Source of the DNA: Berberis thunbergii
Taxonomy: Eukaryota; Streptophyta; Magnoliopsida; Ranunculales; Berberidaceae
DNA length: 64,000 nucleotides
Assembly: GCA_003290165.1 (NCBI GenBank)
Contig: QNQO01010694.1
Coordinates: 1 to 64,000 of the forward strand
Direction: 5' to 3'
Below, piece by piece: positions 24,202 through 35,715 of the stretch. The notes below the pieces were generated by a model. It ran no database searches. It was given only the letters and a program-made list of their open reading frames with translations, and was not told the DNA's origin. The translations under genes were made by a program, and so were the position numbers. How positions within the stretch are numbered: position 1 is the first letter of the stretch; every line of letters starts with the position of its first letter.

Positions 24202-24225
24202 CATATATATATATATATATATATG
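24202..24225. repeat. (TA)n microsatellite
   Basis: This is a run of about 11-12 AT/TA units. Confidence 0.95.
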
Positions 24226-25872
24226 GTAAGAGGTCACACATCACATCAGCCCATCAACCTAGCTGCTATTTGATGCTTTTTGCTTAAAAAAAAACAAACA
24301 AACGAGTTGCTTTTCTTAATCTTCTGGTAAAGTCAATTAATCACGTGGGTCTGTATAAAATAAATATCTTAATTCCAAATATTTTCATTTAAAAATGTTT
24401 AAACTAGTGTTATTCGACATGTGTAGCTGTCATAGGGCAATACAATAGTACAAAAATAGGCCACCCACATCTTTAATTTCCTTGTACAATTATAATAGTT
24501 TTATGTTAAACTTGTTTTTCTTTCTTATACAAATTCCACGATTAATATATGCTCTTTGCTTTCCTAACTTATATGAGTGATGGATGTACATAAGCCACAA
24601 GTGGCACGCATCGATAATTTTATGGAAACTATTGAACCCATTGCCAGTGATTTACTTTCAATTGTATCCAAAAATATTACTACAGTACTCTTTGATCTGC
24701 ATATAAAGGATGGTTTATAAAAACTATGCATCTACTTATCAGATTTTCACCGAATTATCTTGTGGAAGATGAAGTTTACATCTTGGTGAAACACAAACGT
24801 CTCTTAAAGAGTCATTAGTGAAAATGAGAAATAATTCTCTGCGCAACAATCTACTTAAATATTTATGAAATATATATACTTCCTAAAGTGCCACTCAAAG
24901 GAAGTTAATTTCTCTACATTTATTATGTAAATCATGGTATCGGTATGTATGGTCTTATCCTAACTTTGAAACTTTTAACGACTACTTATTGTGTCCTTGG
25001 TATGATATAGTATGACAGATGCAAGGACAATTAAATCATGCATTGGAGTAGAATATGAAATACAATTTGCTTTATTTATAATAATAAGAAGAAAAAAAAT
25101 TATATTTTCAAATGCCACTTATGTATTCCTATCATTTCATCACATTCAAATTCATTCATGTAAAATATCAATCTTTAGTGATTTGGATGCCAACAATTAA
25201 TGTCAACTTGACTACAGGAAATGATTTCACCTGAATTTTATTTTACATACAAGAGAAAACATAATATACTTTAAAACATGAAATGCATACGCCCATGACA
25301 CGATTTAAAACAATGAGACTGTCACTCCTGTTTCACCAAAACATTTTTTTTTTGAATGAGTTGATAAACATGTTTACAAAAACTTTATCATCTCAATTTA
25401 GAGTCGTTTCTTGTGCATAATCACGAACCTAGTTTTGTAACAATTATCAAATACAGACTAGTACTCTTGTGTTTCTTAGGCATTACCATGAAATATTATG
25501 ATTAAGTTGGTCAATCAATTATTTTACAAAGTTTTCTTCTCTTTCAATTATAACACATTCATTCCATTGGTCACTTTGAGTTTAACTTGAAACAGTTGAT
25601 GACTTTTGTAACTTATAAATTAATTATCATTTAACTCATTTCATCGAAGGAGTCAAAGTCAAAGGAATATTACATGTTTCACTCAATAAAACTCATTGAT
25701 GTAAATGATTCAGATATACATGTATATTGGTTTTTAGATAGCATAAAAAATGGGCTTAAGTTACTATTTTTCCAAAAAATAAAGCACATGGATGAAATTA
25801 ATGTAAATGGAACGAATTTTATATGGCAACGACTACTCCACACCATCGTATTATCCTTCTCACACCAACATT

Positions 25873-25875
<3 letters not shown>

Positions 25876-25906
<31 letters not shown>
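25876..25906. repeat. Poly(T) tract of about 31 bases
   Basis: This homopolymer run may be a retroposition tail on the other strand, but nothing beside it identifies a source. Confidence 0.9.
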
Positions 25907-25911
<5 letters not shown>

Positions 25912-26492
25912 TTCTCACACCACCAATCTATCTTACATTTCATATAGGCTTTTTACTGTTCATGAACAGTAATCTGAGAGTGTTTGTCCTATGTGTCAAA
26001 CTTAAATTTGTGGCAGAATTTTAAGTGAATAAATCGAACCCCCGATGCTTTCCTTACTCTCTCCACACCTCCTCCTCACAAAAGAAGGAGATGACGAAAA
26101 AAGAAGAAGAAGAAAGAGGTTTGAGAGAACCGAACTTTTCTTCTCCTCATCCTTCTTCAATAGATCTCCTTTTCTTTAGATTTTTCCTTCTCATTCTCCT
26201 TCTTCTTTAGATCTTGCGAGAACCCGATGCTTCCTCTCTCTCCAGTCTCCACAAGGTTCTTCTATTCACTCCCAAAAAATCTCACTGCAACTCCTCCTTA
26301 AATCTCTTCACATCTCCAAATCCAAACTTTTTGAAATCCAAACTTTTGGAACTCCCTTCAACAATGATTCGTAAATGGCCCAAATCACCTTCAATCAGAC
26401 TTCATCTCCATATCAGGAAGAGGTTGTGTGTGGTGATGAAGTGATCATTTGGGAGTTTCTTTTATTCTTCAAACAGAAATTTTTTTTTTAAG

Positions 26493-26672
26493 ATGGTTGG
26501 ACACACAAAGAGTGTAAGAACTCGACAGGCCTTCTCCGTGGTCAATTCGGGTCAAGAAGAGTTAATGAAAGATGAATTAGTGGGTAATGGCAGCTCTGAG
26601 TGTGGGGGGATGGAGTTTACCAGGGAAGTGGTCGAAGCCCTCTTGGCGGAGAAGATGAAAGGCAATAACCAG
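26493..26672 (+). pseudogene. Kinesin-14 (ATK-like) first-exon fragment
   Basis: The 60 codons start with ATG and end exactly at a splice donor (CAG|GTATGT). The phrases TRQAFSVVN and ECGGMEFTREVVEALLAEKM resemble the N-terminal region of plant ATK1/ATK3-type kinesin-14 motors, where RRQAFS...N and a FT(R/K)(D/E)-type stretch precede the coiled coil. The whole motor and stalk are absent, as is the next exon. The Pro/Ser-rich pyrimidine-rich stretch before it (26035-26490) may be captured 5' UTR. The assignment is from memory of the family, moderate to good. It is not a functional kinesin. Confidence 0.7.
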
Positions 26673-27075
26673 GTATGTTGCTCTCTCTTCAAAATACTTA
26701 TTTTTTTTTCTATTTTTTTTTTTTTTTTGAATTTGATTGGTGTTTGAGTATGGGATTATTTGTTTTGATTAGATTTTGTGGTTGTTTGAAATTAATTGAA
26801 TGATTTTGAGTCAGGGTATGTGCGGAAGTGCAACATTTTGATTAGATTTGGGTTTTTTTTTGTTGGTAATTGATTGGTTTGGGTTTGGGTTTTGTTGAGT
26901 TTGCCTTCTTGGCGGAAAAGATGAACAAGTCTTCTTTAGATCTCTTCTTCTTCTTCTTCAAATCTATTTTAGATTTTTTTTTCTTTTTTCAGCAAAGCAA
27001 AACAATTTTTTTTTTTTTTTTGATCTCTTCTTCTTATTCCCCACTGTGTAAAAATCCCTCCTTTATTGATCAACT
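26673..27075 (+). other. Intron-like sequence between captured fragments
   Basis: It is T-rich and begins at the kinesin donor. The piece encoding FAFLAEKMN at about 26900-26925 echoes the end of the kinesin exon (ALLAEKMK), suggesting a small internal duplication. Several T runs are present. Confidence 0.5.
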
Positions 27076-27990
27076 ATGCTTAGCACTTTGTTCTTCTTCT
27101 TCACTATTCTCACACCCCCTTTGATCAGATTCGTCAACTCACACCAAGAAAGTGGGGAATGGGGCTGCGAATCCAACTCTGATACACGAATTCAAGCCAA
27201 TTTCAAGCCTGGGGTCGTCACCCTTGATGGGCATGCAGATGATTGGAGCAACCTTGATGGCCATGCTTATAAAGGTGGAAAGATGGCCGTGAAGGTGTGT
27301 TTCCAATCATTTGGGGAGTTTTGTGTGTGTTTTTGGTGATTTAGCTCTCATGATGTCATCTCCAATCTGAAATCTTTTTGTAGTGTTTGCTTACTAGGTA
27401 AAGTTTGGTTTTTTTAATCTGGGGCTCTCCTGATTCTTTGGAGTTTTTTTTATTTTGAAGTAATTTTTTAGCTACTTGGGTTGATTCATGATCTAGGGTT
27501 GCCTTTATCTTTTGTAAATTCGGATTCTTGAGGTCACTTTTTGCTTTGGGATTTCTATTGGTTCTTTGAAATTTCACTTTTTGGGTGTTTGAATTGATTC
27601 TTGATTTGGGATTTTGTTAGTTATTTGACATTTCAGGAAAGTTGTAATTTGGGTATTGCAAGTAGTGCTTAAAAACTTTCAATTTTGATCGAAAATTTGA
27701 TCATACATAATACTGATAGATGTCACAATCATAAATGTTTGATATTGCAGTGCCACCAATATATTTGAGGTTTTGAGATCTCATAGTAAATATGGGTGAT
27801 ATGTCAAATTTTACAATCAACATTTTACTAATGATGCCACATATACGGGTGATTAATATTTTGAAGGGTGTTGTTCTGTTTCTTTGAAATCTTGATGGAT
27901 TTGTTTTGATTGGTTATTGTAGTCTTTGCACGATGGGAATGATGTGTTCTTCATGCTACAAGTTGATGGGGACTATGTTTACACCAAAGG
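27076..27990 (+). pseudogene. Ethylbenzene-dehydrogenase-type haem-domain protein, two 5' exons
   Basis: Exon 1 (27076-27294, 73 codons) opens with a hydrophobic signal-peptide-like stretch (MLSTLFFFFTIL) and runs to QANFKPGVVTLDGHADDW and GGKMAVK, ending at a donor AAG|GTGTGT. Exon 2 (27923-27990) follows an acceptor TTGTAG and encodes SLHDGNDVFFMLQVDGDYVY, then TKG, ending at GG|GTAAGT. This matches, by memory, the start of plant secreted proteins with an EB_dh haem-binding domain (consensus like VDGDYVYTKGD). The frame is kept across the join. Later exons, with the rest of the haem domain, are missing. It is therefore a fragment, though the preserved splice signals could allow transcripts. 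Confidence 0.75.
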
Positions 27991-29600
27991 GTAAGTGAAT
28001 CTTTGTTTAAATCTCCTTCTTAGTTTAGTCTTTATTGATGAGTTCTGAAGGCTGACAAATTGAATACACCCCATTTATTTGGTTCTGCCCCGCACCCACC
28101 CATCTTAAGAAACAAGGGTTTCTCTCAGTTCTAATACTAAATTAAGAAATGAACAAAGCGATAAGTTCAGGGTATTGAAATACTTACATTGTGGTCGGAA
28201 GCATTCTCCCCCACTTGAAATATAAGAGCAACAAATGGACATTTGTTATTAGCTCTGCATCATAAGCACTATATCCAATTAAATAGGAGCCGGAATAATA
28301 CAAAATTACAATTTCAAAATAAGTCCATCTGATTTTAAAATAAGAGACAAATGCATTACCTCTAAATAAGGCAAATTTTAAAAAAAAAAAAAAAAACCCT
28401 GTAATTCTCTCTAAATGGAATAATGCTAAGAACAAACTTTTATTAGATAAAACTAACAAATACCGTACTTAGGGACATTTACTATGTTGTAGTTGACAAC
28501 TTCTATGAAGTATTTTCAACATGTTTTCAGGAAATCAAGAAATCCAATCAAAACTGAAACTTAAGGACATTTGGGGAGGAGATAACTATATTGCTGGCCA
28601 TACATTGCTCAAGGAAGAATTGATAATGATATAGTGAACATTTTTTGCTCTCATACATATACGTCCCTGTTCCGAGTCCCTGCCTATTTGTCACCTGGTT
28701 CCAAAGATCTGCCTACGATTTTAAAATTCTCATTACACTCATTCCCATGGTTGAGAAATGATGCATTTTTCTTTATTTTTGAGTTCTCTTTCTTTAAATA
28801 TTTCCAGATGCTTATCCTACTCATCCTTCCAATTTGTCACTATAGGCAAAACCAAATCAAGCTTTAAAATTCTGGAAAAATCAATAAAGAGATCATACCA
28901 AAACTTGTGGTTCTCCTCAAGAAACGGAGAAAAGGTTGAACAAAAATTTCCAATATCAGCATTGAGATCACCTTTTCCTCCTATCTGGAGCAAGTTTCAT
29001 AGCGACCTGTAATTTCAGTATTTAATCAGCAAAAATAATCTGTCAAAGGGACGAATATAGTGTAGCATTCACGACTGTCTATATACTGAAAGTTTTAGTA
29101 TTTTCATCCAAGTTGGCTGATGAAAAATAAATATTAATGAAGTTGAGTGGGGTTGGTTGTTGATCTGACTTCGATTGTGCATTCTGCATACTTCCATTTG
29201 GTAGTTGGTTTCATGGGTAGCACTTTGAAATTGATGTAATAAAGTTTTATACTGGAGTGCCACTCTTTTGAAAGCCCAAAATCAAGTTTTGCAAAAAGGT
29301 ACTACTTATGTCAATTGTGTCATGTTATTGCTGTTACAGTGTGTTCCAATTGTGCATTTGGATTTTGATCCTATTTCCTATGGGAACCATTTGTGCATTT
29401 GTGCATTTTCCTCCGAGGACCATTTTGATCCTATTTCCTATGTGAACCATTTTGAACCATTTTCATGTTATCGGTTTCATATGGGAACCATTTGTGCATT
29501 TGAATTTTGATCCTATTTCCTCCGAGGACCGGGGTTGGTGTGAAAGGCCCTTTTATAAGAAGGAGGTCATACAAAATGAAAATGACAATGTAAAATGGAA
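27991..29600 (+). other. Intronic or filler DNA of the Helitron-like region
   Basis: It begins at the splice donor after the haem-domain exon 2. It holds a long A tract (28379-28396) and, at 29340-29530, partial repeats of the phrase TTTTGATCCTATTTCCT with GGGAACCATTTGTGCATTTG. No further exon of the haem-domain gene was recognised. Confidence 0.5.
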
Positions 29601-29603
29601 ATA

Positions 29604-29900
29604 GAGCCCTGAGCCGGATGGCTTCCCCAATAAGTTTTATTCAGTGTTCTTTTATGTGTATGGTGGAAGAATTTTATAGATCCAACTTTTAAGGATATAA
29701 TCTTAATAGTACTGTCATTATCCTTATCCCTGAAGAGGTCACTGACCTAAAACCTATTAGTTTGGTGGCAAGTGCGTGCAAAATATAGCCAAAATGCATC
29801 TAGCTTATTAGGCTTAAAAGAGTGATTTCTAATTTGACTGAGCCAGAACATGTGTCTTTTTTATAGACAAATCGTGATGGGCTCTAGCAAGTGAATATAC
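29604..29900 (+). pseudogene. L1-type LINE reverse transcriptase fragment
   Basis: Across several frames, residues such as PEPDGFPNKFYSVFF, then DLKPISLV and YKI-like and RVISNLTEPEHV-like stretches follow the order of the plant L1 RT start (G-PDG-PN-FY, then L--YRPISLV-S-YK). Stops and frameshifts are frequent. It is short, and no LINE tail or target duplication was seen, so it may have been carried along in the Helitron-like region. Confidence 0.65.
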
Positions 29901-30019
29901 TGCAAAGCTCCACTGCAGAAACTTTCCATAGATGTGCCATGTTTATTTGGCATGATTAATTTTCATTATGTCCATTTCATATTGCTTTATTACTTTGAAA
30001 CTGATCATGCATATTACAG

Positions 30020-30163
30020 GTTTTCTTCCAAAATGATTCTCCCGCAACTTTACTCGCATGTGTGATTGGTATCATAGGTCCTGTTGACCAAGGCATGCTC
30101 GCTAAGGGAAGTGATAAATACAAGTATTTCACTAAAAATCACATGGTCTATGAACGAAATCAG
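30020..30163 (+). pseudogene. DYRK-type protein kinase exon fragment
   Basis: The 144 bp open block (48 codons) lies between an acceptor (ATTACAG) and a donor (CAG|GTACTG). It encodes FQNDSPATLLACVIGIIGPV and continues with AKGSDKYKYFTKNHMVYERN. This resembles the C-lobe of plant DYRK-family dual-specificity kinases after the activation segment (LFQNDS-ATLLARVIGIIGPI-, YKYFTKN-MLYERNQ). The usual Arg after LLA is Cys here. The ATP site, catalytic loop and activation loop are absent, so the fragment has no kinase activity. It is the third host-gene piece on the same strand in this region. Confidence 0.75.
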
Positions 30164-30599
30164 GTACTGTTTCTCAGAAAGTTGGTTAATTTTACTATAT
30201 TTTGTTACACTGTTTCCCTTTCATAAAGGTTGGTAGCAATTAGCATGTTGCACTTTTCCTGGTTGTGCATGTGTATGTGTATGTGTATGTAGTAGTATAT
30301 CATAAATGAAGATGAGATAAAAGAATAATTAGAAGATGGAATGAGCCTTAGAGCAACTCTACGGTATATGTATAAATGCAAGTTTTCTTAAACTTTAACC
30401 ATTGAGTCCGGCTCATAACAATAGAAGTAGGCCCATTCCTGTGATCATAATAACAGGTTATTCATTATGGTTTGTAACTTAGTACATCCAAATGAAACAA
30501 ACAGCTTCTAAATACTTTAATGAAAAGTTCCCTAACTTATTTTTAGTTTTTAGGCAGACGAGAAAAGGGCCTGATACTGTAGCAACCGGGAACACCAAT

Positions 30600-31686
30600 T
30601 CAATCCAATACAGGGAAAACTCTGTCGAAATTTTGGTTTTTTAATTGTTCATGACATTGATTGTCATTATAGTCACTTATGTGAAGAATAATTTCTTATG
30701 ACATGTTCAGATAATATTGATGCCAACGTATATATCAAAATTTTGTATATTCAATGTGTGTGTTGGACTGTGTATTACATTCTTATGACAGGTTCAGACA
30801 TATTTCAATATTGAAAAAACAGGGGAAACTCTGTCGAAATTTTGTAATTGTCCAAAGTGTGTAAGTTTGACATTCTTAAAAATATTACAAAATTTTAATT
30901 CCTAATGGTATTGTGTGTGACTTATTTAATTGTGTGTGACATTGATTGTCATTAGAGTCATTTTTGTGAGTATAAATTCTTATATTAGGCTCAAACAAGT
31001 TTTAATATTGAAAAATGGGGGAAGCTCTGTCGAAAACTTCATATTTTTAATTGTTTCAAATAAAATATATATAATCTTAACTTTCTTCAAAATATGATAA
31101 TTTTTTTGGTGATATAATGATTTTGTGTGCATGTCTCTTCGACTGTTCAACGCCATGTCTTATTACAAAAACTACTTTTAATATTGAAAATGATGGTTAT
31201 ATGGTGCATTGTTAGAGAGATTTTTGTGAATGCTAATTTATGTGAGAAAAAATAAACGGCTAAAAAATGCATCTCATATTCTTCTAAACTGAATGTGGCA
31301 TTTCGTTTTCCCTAATGACATTCTGTTTCTTAATTGTTGAGCCCTATTACAAAAGCTTTTTTAGTACTAAAATTGATGGTTATACAATGTTTTACTAAAC
31401 TAAATGTGGCATTTGTTGTAGCCAAAATAACATGGATATTTCTTAATGTTGTAGCCAAAAGATGACATTTGGTGGAGATTAAATTCTTTAGCGCATTGGT
31501 TGCGTTGATCAATGTTATTAAAAAAAATATTTGCGTTTAATGAGTATTAAAATTTGTTTCAAAGTTAATTCATTGTAAGTGTTTTTTTTTTAAAAATGAA
31601 ATAAAAACTCAATTGCGATTATTCGACAATTCCGTGCAAGTACGATGTACTCTATCATAGTGCCAACGGCACAGGTATTACACTAG
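30600..31686 (+). repeat. Helitron 3' end region, first copy
   Basis: The phrase CTCTGTCGAAA recurs at 30620, 30829 and 31025, each near an imperfect TTTCAATATTGAAAAA palindrome. The same phrases recur before the second terminus (34850, 35095, and a diverged copy at 35340). The two 3' regions are therefore homologous. Confidence 0.75.
31660..31686 (+). other. Helitron 3' terminus 1 (hairpin plus CTAG)
   Basis: GTGCCAACGGCAC (31660-31672) is a perfect 5 bp stem with a 3-base loop. Ten bases later comes CTAG (31683-31686), fitting the Helitron rule of a short GC-rich hairpin about 10 bases before CTRR. The next base is A, not the T expected at an A/T target, so this end may be decayed or internal. 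Confidence 0.8.
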
Positions 31687-32147
31687 AGGTGTAAATTTCT
31701 AGAGGTGAAAGGATGAGTACCATATTTACCCATGGACTTGCTTTTCCAAAGATATGTCTTGGATGTCGAGTTTTTCCTTCAATGAGACCTAAATGACCAT
31801 ATTATTTGAACAATATAGGCTTACTATAAGATAAGGCAAAGAAAATAGACATTGAAATTGGAACTAGAGTTACTTGAAGTAGCATTCCATCCAACAAAAA
31901 GAAGAGAGAGAACCTGGTGAAAATCAAATCAGAACACTTCAATGGAAGGTAAAAGACTTTTAAGTTCACTGTCCCTTCCATGAAGTTGCTAAATCTTTTT
32001 AGTACTATATAAGTTCGTTAAAAAAAGGGTAAAAAATGGCACTCATCCACTCTTTGCCGCAATATCCTTGCCAATAGCCTTCAAGGAAGGTGTCTATTCA
32101 TTCCCAGGGCCAAATGCATATGTCTTGAATAAAAACCAGCAATCGTG
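31687..32147. other. Spacer between Helitron terminus 1 and the minisatellite
   Basis: It has no recognised gene. The phrase TCTAGAGGTG follows the terminus. Confidence 0.4.
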
Positions 32148-34016
32148 TTCAAAACTTGAAGTATAGGAGTGTCGTAGGCAGCATGCATGCTTGTTTGCTT
32201 AGTGCTCCATTTTTTGTGTCAATAATAATCTGGCAAGTTTAAGATTTTCATGTAGATGAAATTAATTGGGGATAGTAATATTAATTTGGCATTGTTAATT
32301 ACCATTGTGAATTGGTTTGTTTGATTTTGTTTGTTTGATTTGCTTGTTAATCTGATTTGGTTGTTAATTTTCATGTATAAATGCTTGATACTATTTGTAG
32401 TTGAGAATGCCAACTTTCGAAAAATCAAAACTTGAAGTATAGGAATGTCGTAGGCAGCATGCTTGCTTGCTTGCAGGCAGCATGCTGTTTGTGTCAATAA
32501 TAATCTGACAAGTATAACATTTTCATGTAGATGAAATTAATTGGGAATATCAATATTAATCTGGCATTGTTAATTACCATTGTGAATTGGTTTGTTTGAT
32601 TTGGTTGTTAATCTAATTTGTTTGATTTGGTTGTTAAGTTTCATGTCTGAATGGTTGATACTATTTGTAATTGAGAATGCCAGCTTTCGAAAAATCAAAA
32701 CTTAAAGTATAGGAGTGTCGTATGCAGCATGCATGCTTGCTTGTTTGCAGTCAGGCAGGCAGGCTGCTTGCTTGCAAGCAGATAGGCAGGCAGCTTGCTT
32801 GCTTAGTGCTCCATTTTTTGTGTCAATAATAATCTGGCAAGTATAGCATTTTCATGTAGATGAAATTAATTGGGGATAGTAATATTAATCAGGCATTGTT
32901 AATTACCATTGTGAATTGGTTTGTTTGATTTTGTTTGTTTGATTTGTTTGTTAGTTTGATTTGGTTGTTAATTTTCATATATAAATGCTTGATACTATTT
33001 GTAGTTGAGAATGCCAACTTTCGAAAAATCAAAACTTGAAGTATAGGAGTGTCGTAGGCAGCATGTTTGCTTGCTTGCAGACAGCATGTTGTTTGTGTCA
33101 ATAATAATCTGGCAAGTATAACATTTTCATGTAGATGAAAGTAATTGGGAATATCAATATTAATCTAGCATTGGTAATTACCATTGTGAATTGGTTTGTT
33201 TGATTTGGTTGTTAATCTAATTTGTTTGATTTGGTTGTTAAGTTTCATGTCTGAATGGTTGATACTATTTGTAATTGAGAATGTCAGTTTTCGAAAAATC
33301 AAAACTTAAAGTATAGGAGTGTCGTATGCAGCATGCATGCTTGCTTGCTTGATTGCAGGCAGATAGGCAGGCAGCTTGCTTGCTTAGTGCTCCATTTTTT
33401 GTGTCAATAATAATCTGGCAAGTATAGCATTTTCATGTAGATGAAATTAATTGGGGATAACAATATTAATCTGGCATTGTTAATTACCATTGTGAATTGG
33501 TTTGATTGATTTGGTTTGTTTGATTTGTTTGTTAATCTGATATGTTTGATTTGGTTGTTAATTTTCATGTCTGAATGGTTGATACTATTTGTAGTTGAGA
33601 ATGTCAGCTTTTGAAATATCACAACTTGAAATATAGGAGTGTCGTAGGCATCATGCATGCTTTCCTACAGGCAGGCAGGCATGCATCTTGCTTGCAGACA
33701 ACATGCTTGCTTGCTTAGTGCTCCATTTTTTGTTTTAATAATAATTTGGCAAGTATAGCATTTTCATGTAGATGAAATTAATTGGGGATAACAATATTAA
33801 TCTGGCATTGTTAATTACCATTGTGAATTGGTTTGTTTGATTTGTTTGTTAATCTGATTTGATTGTTAATTTTCATGTCTGAATGGTTGATACTATTTGT
33901 AGTTGAGAATTTCAGATTTCGAAATTCAAAACTTGAAGTATAGGAGTGTTGCAGGCAGCATGCTTGCTTGCTTGCCGGCAGGCAGACATGTTGCTTGCTT
34001 GCTTGCAGGCAGGTAA
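32148..34016 (+). repeat. Dimeric minisatellite, six units of 275-331 bp
   Basis: The landmark TCAATAATAAT occurs at 32219, 32494, 32823, 33098, 33404 and, diverged, about 33735. Spacings alternate short and long (275, 329, 275, 306, 331), so the array is built of dimers. Each unit has a unique-looking core (TTTTCATGTAGATGAAA, TTAATTACCATTGTGAATTG, GTTTGATTTG runs, TATAGGAGTGTCGTA). The units end in a variable block of GCTT/GCAG/GCAT tetranucleotides. Open frames here are by-products of the repeat. Confidence 0.92.
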
Positions 34017-34196
34017 GCTTTATACTTTTGCTTTTGGAACTTGGTATGCTTAAGGAGACTACTTAAAGAATAGTTGAATTGTTGATGAAACCAGTTTGGG
34101 TTCACTACTTTTCTTTACTGAAAAGGTTATTCAGGTTTATTGCCCAATTTTAGTAAATACTAGGTACAATAAAAAGTGCATAGAGGGTCATAGACA

Positions 34197-34219
34197 CCCC
34201 CCCCCCCCCCCCCCCCCCC
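34197..34219. repeat. Poly(C) tract of 23 bases
   Basis: This is an uninterrupted C run, rare in plant DNA; its exact length is likely uncertain in the assembly. Confidence 0.9.
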
Positions 34220-34663
34220 ATCCCAAGTTGTGTATTTTCTTTCTTTATCTTTTAGTTAAAGTTCTCCCAAAGTGGAGTTGTTCAAACAAATAATAAATAA
34301 TAAATAACAACTGAAAACAAGGGATGCTCCCATTTGTATTTTCTTTTAATAGTTTGGAATAAAATCTTTCCCTAAGTGGAGTTGTTAAGAAAAATTTAAA
34401 AATAAAAATAAAACAGGCCCATTTTTTCCTATGCAGAACCCATACAACTTTTTATGGGTGTGCAATCTTGAGTGACAGTTGTGGCTGTGGGCATGGCGGT
34501 GGTGTTAGTGTAAGTTTTGGTAAGTTGGATGCAATGGTGGTGGTGACACTAGGGACTATTCTGGTGGTTGTGTACGTAGTTGCACTGGTAGTTTTGTTCT
34601 GATAATTACAATGGTGGTGGTGGTGGGGGTAACGATGGAGTTCAAGAAGGATTTGAACCTGAA

Positions 34664-35142
34664 AAAATGGTGGAAACCATGCTCTTTAAATGCGCATAGG
34701 TATAAATAATGTATGATTTTGATGTACTTAAATGTTTTTATATTATTTTGGCGTGTAGAGATATTATTTTGTGTTCATGGCATTGATTGCCATTATAAAT
34801 TTGTATGACAGGTTCAGACAGGTTTCAATATTGAAAAATACAAGGGAGACTCTGTCGAAATTTTGAGTTTTTACTTCTTATGACATGTTCAGATAATTTT
34901 TTGAAAAGAGAAATGGTTGAAACCATGCTCTTTAAATGCGTATAAGTATAAATAATGTATGGCTTTGATGTACTTAAATATTTTTATATTATTTTGGCGT
35001 GTGGAGATATTATTTGGTGTTCATGGCATTGATTGCCATTATAAATTTGTATGACAGGTTCAAACAGGTTTCAATATTGAAAAATACAAGGGAGACTCTG
35101 TCGAAATTTTGAGTTTTTACTTCTTATGACATGTTCAGATAA
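34664..35142 (+). repeat. Direct duplication of about 240 bp
   Basis: The segment with GAAACCATGCTCTTTAAATG, TTATTTTGGCGTGT, CATTGATTGCCATTATAAAT and CTCTGTCGAAATTTTG occurs at 34664-34891 and again at about 34899-35142. The copies are close to identical, so the duplication is recent. Confidence 0.9.
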
Positions 35143-35688
35143 ATTACTTTATTCATAAAATTGACATTTTGGATAAAATGATATTGTGTGCGTGTCTCTT
35201 CGACCGCAAAAAAAAAAAACTCTTTTAATATACTGAAAACGGTGAATATATATTGCGCTGAGACAACAAGTTTTTGTGAATGCCAAATTATGTGAGGTAC
35301 AAATGCTTATGACAAGTTTAACAATTGCAAAATGGGAAGCTCTGTCAAAATTTTAAATATTTTATAATTTTTGTTAAATATTCATCTTGATATTCTTCCT
35401 AATCGATTATGTCATTATGTTTGTCCTAATTAAATTATGTTTTTTCAACTGATGCTTTACTAAATTGGGCATCAATTTCAGCCAATACTCACTTGAACAA
35501 ACATGGAACATTTTCTTCTTATTTTTAGTTAAGCTGACATTTTACTGTTCAATAGTATTAACTTTTTACAAAATTAATTCATCATAACTGTTGTAATAGA
35601 CAATTATGCAAGTGTTTTTAGAAATTTAAATAAAATCACAAATTTGAGTATTCAACATAGCCATTTAAGTATGATCTAATATGCGATA

Positions 35689-35715
35689 GTGCCAACGGCA
35701 CGGGTATTCCACTAG
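35689..35715 (+). other. Helitron 3' terminus 2 (hairpin plus CTAG)
   Basis: The hairpin GTGCCAACGGCAC (35689-35701), ten spacer bases and CTAG (35712-35715) repeat the layout of terminus 1 exactly. The following base is T, as expected for a Helitron inserted between A and T. Confidence 0.87.

Larger units (their letters stand above)
20908..25875. other. AT-rich intergenic DNA
   Basis: About 5 kb with no recognised gene or element. It holds two (TA)n microsatellites and several short chance open frames with no known motif. Decayed elements may be present, but none could be supported. Confidence 0.6.
26035..35715 (+). mobile_element. Helitron-like region carrying host-gene fragments (5' end unresolved)
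   Basis: The right limit is a Helitron 3' terminus, and a second one lies inside at 31686. Exon pieces of three unrelated genes lie upstream on the same strand with introns kept, which is typical of Helitron capture of genomic DNA. No Rep/helicase is present, so it would be non-autonomous. It may be one element with an internal old terminus or two elements end to end. The 5' TC terminus was not found, and the left limit given is only where captured-looking sequence begins. Confidence 0.55.

Noticed and set aside
25679..25918. 79-codon - strand frame with a Lys run
   Set aside because: The Lys run is the poly(T) tract read on the other strand; no motif.
32219..33658. Three similar - strand frames of 70-92 codons that look like a small protein family
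   Set aside because: They are the same frame in successive minisatellite units, created by the repeat.
32148..34016. Possible CRISPR-like array
   Set aside because: Units are long, contiguous and without unique spacers, and the DNA is a plant chromosome. It is a minisatellite.
34440..34680. Possible glycine-rich protein fragment (GGT-rich stretch)
   Set aside because: No long open frame or splice signals support it; likely low-complexity DNA.
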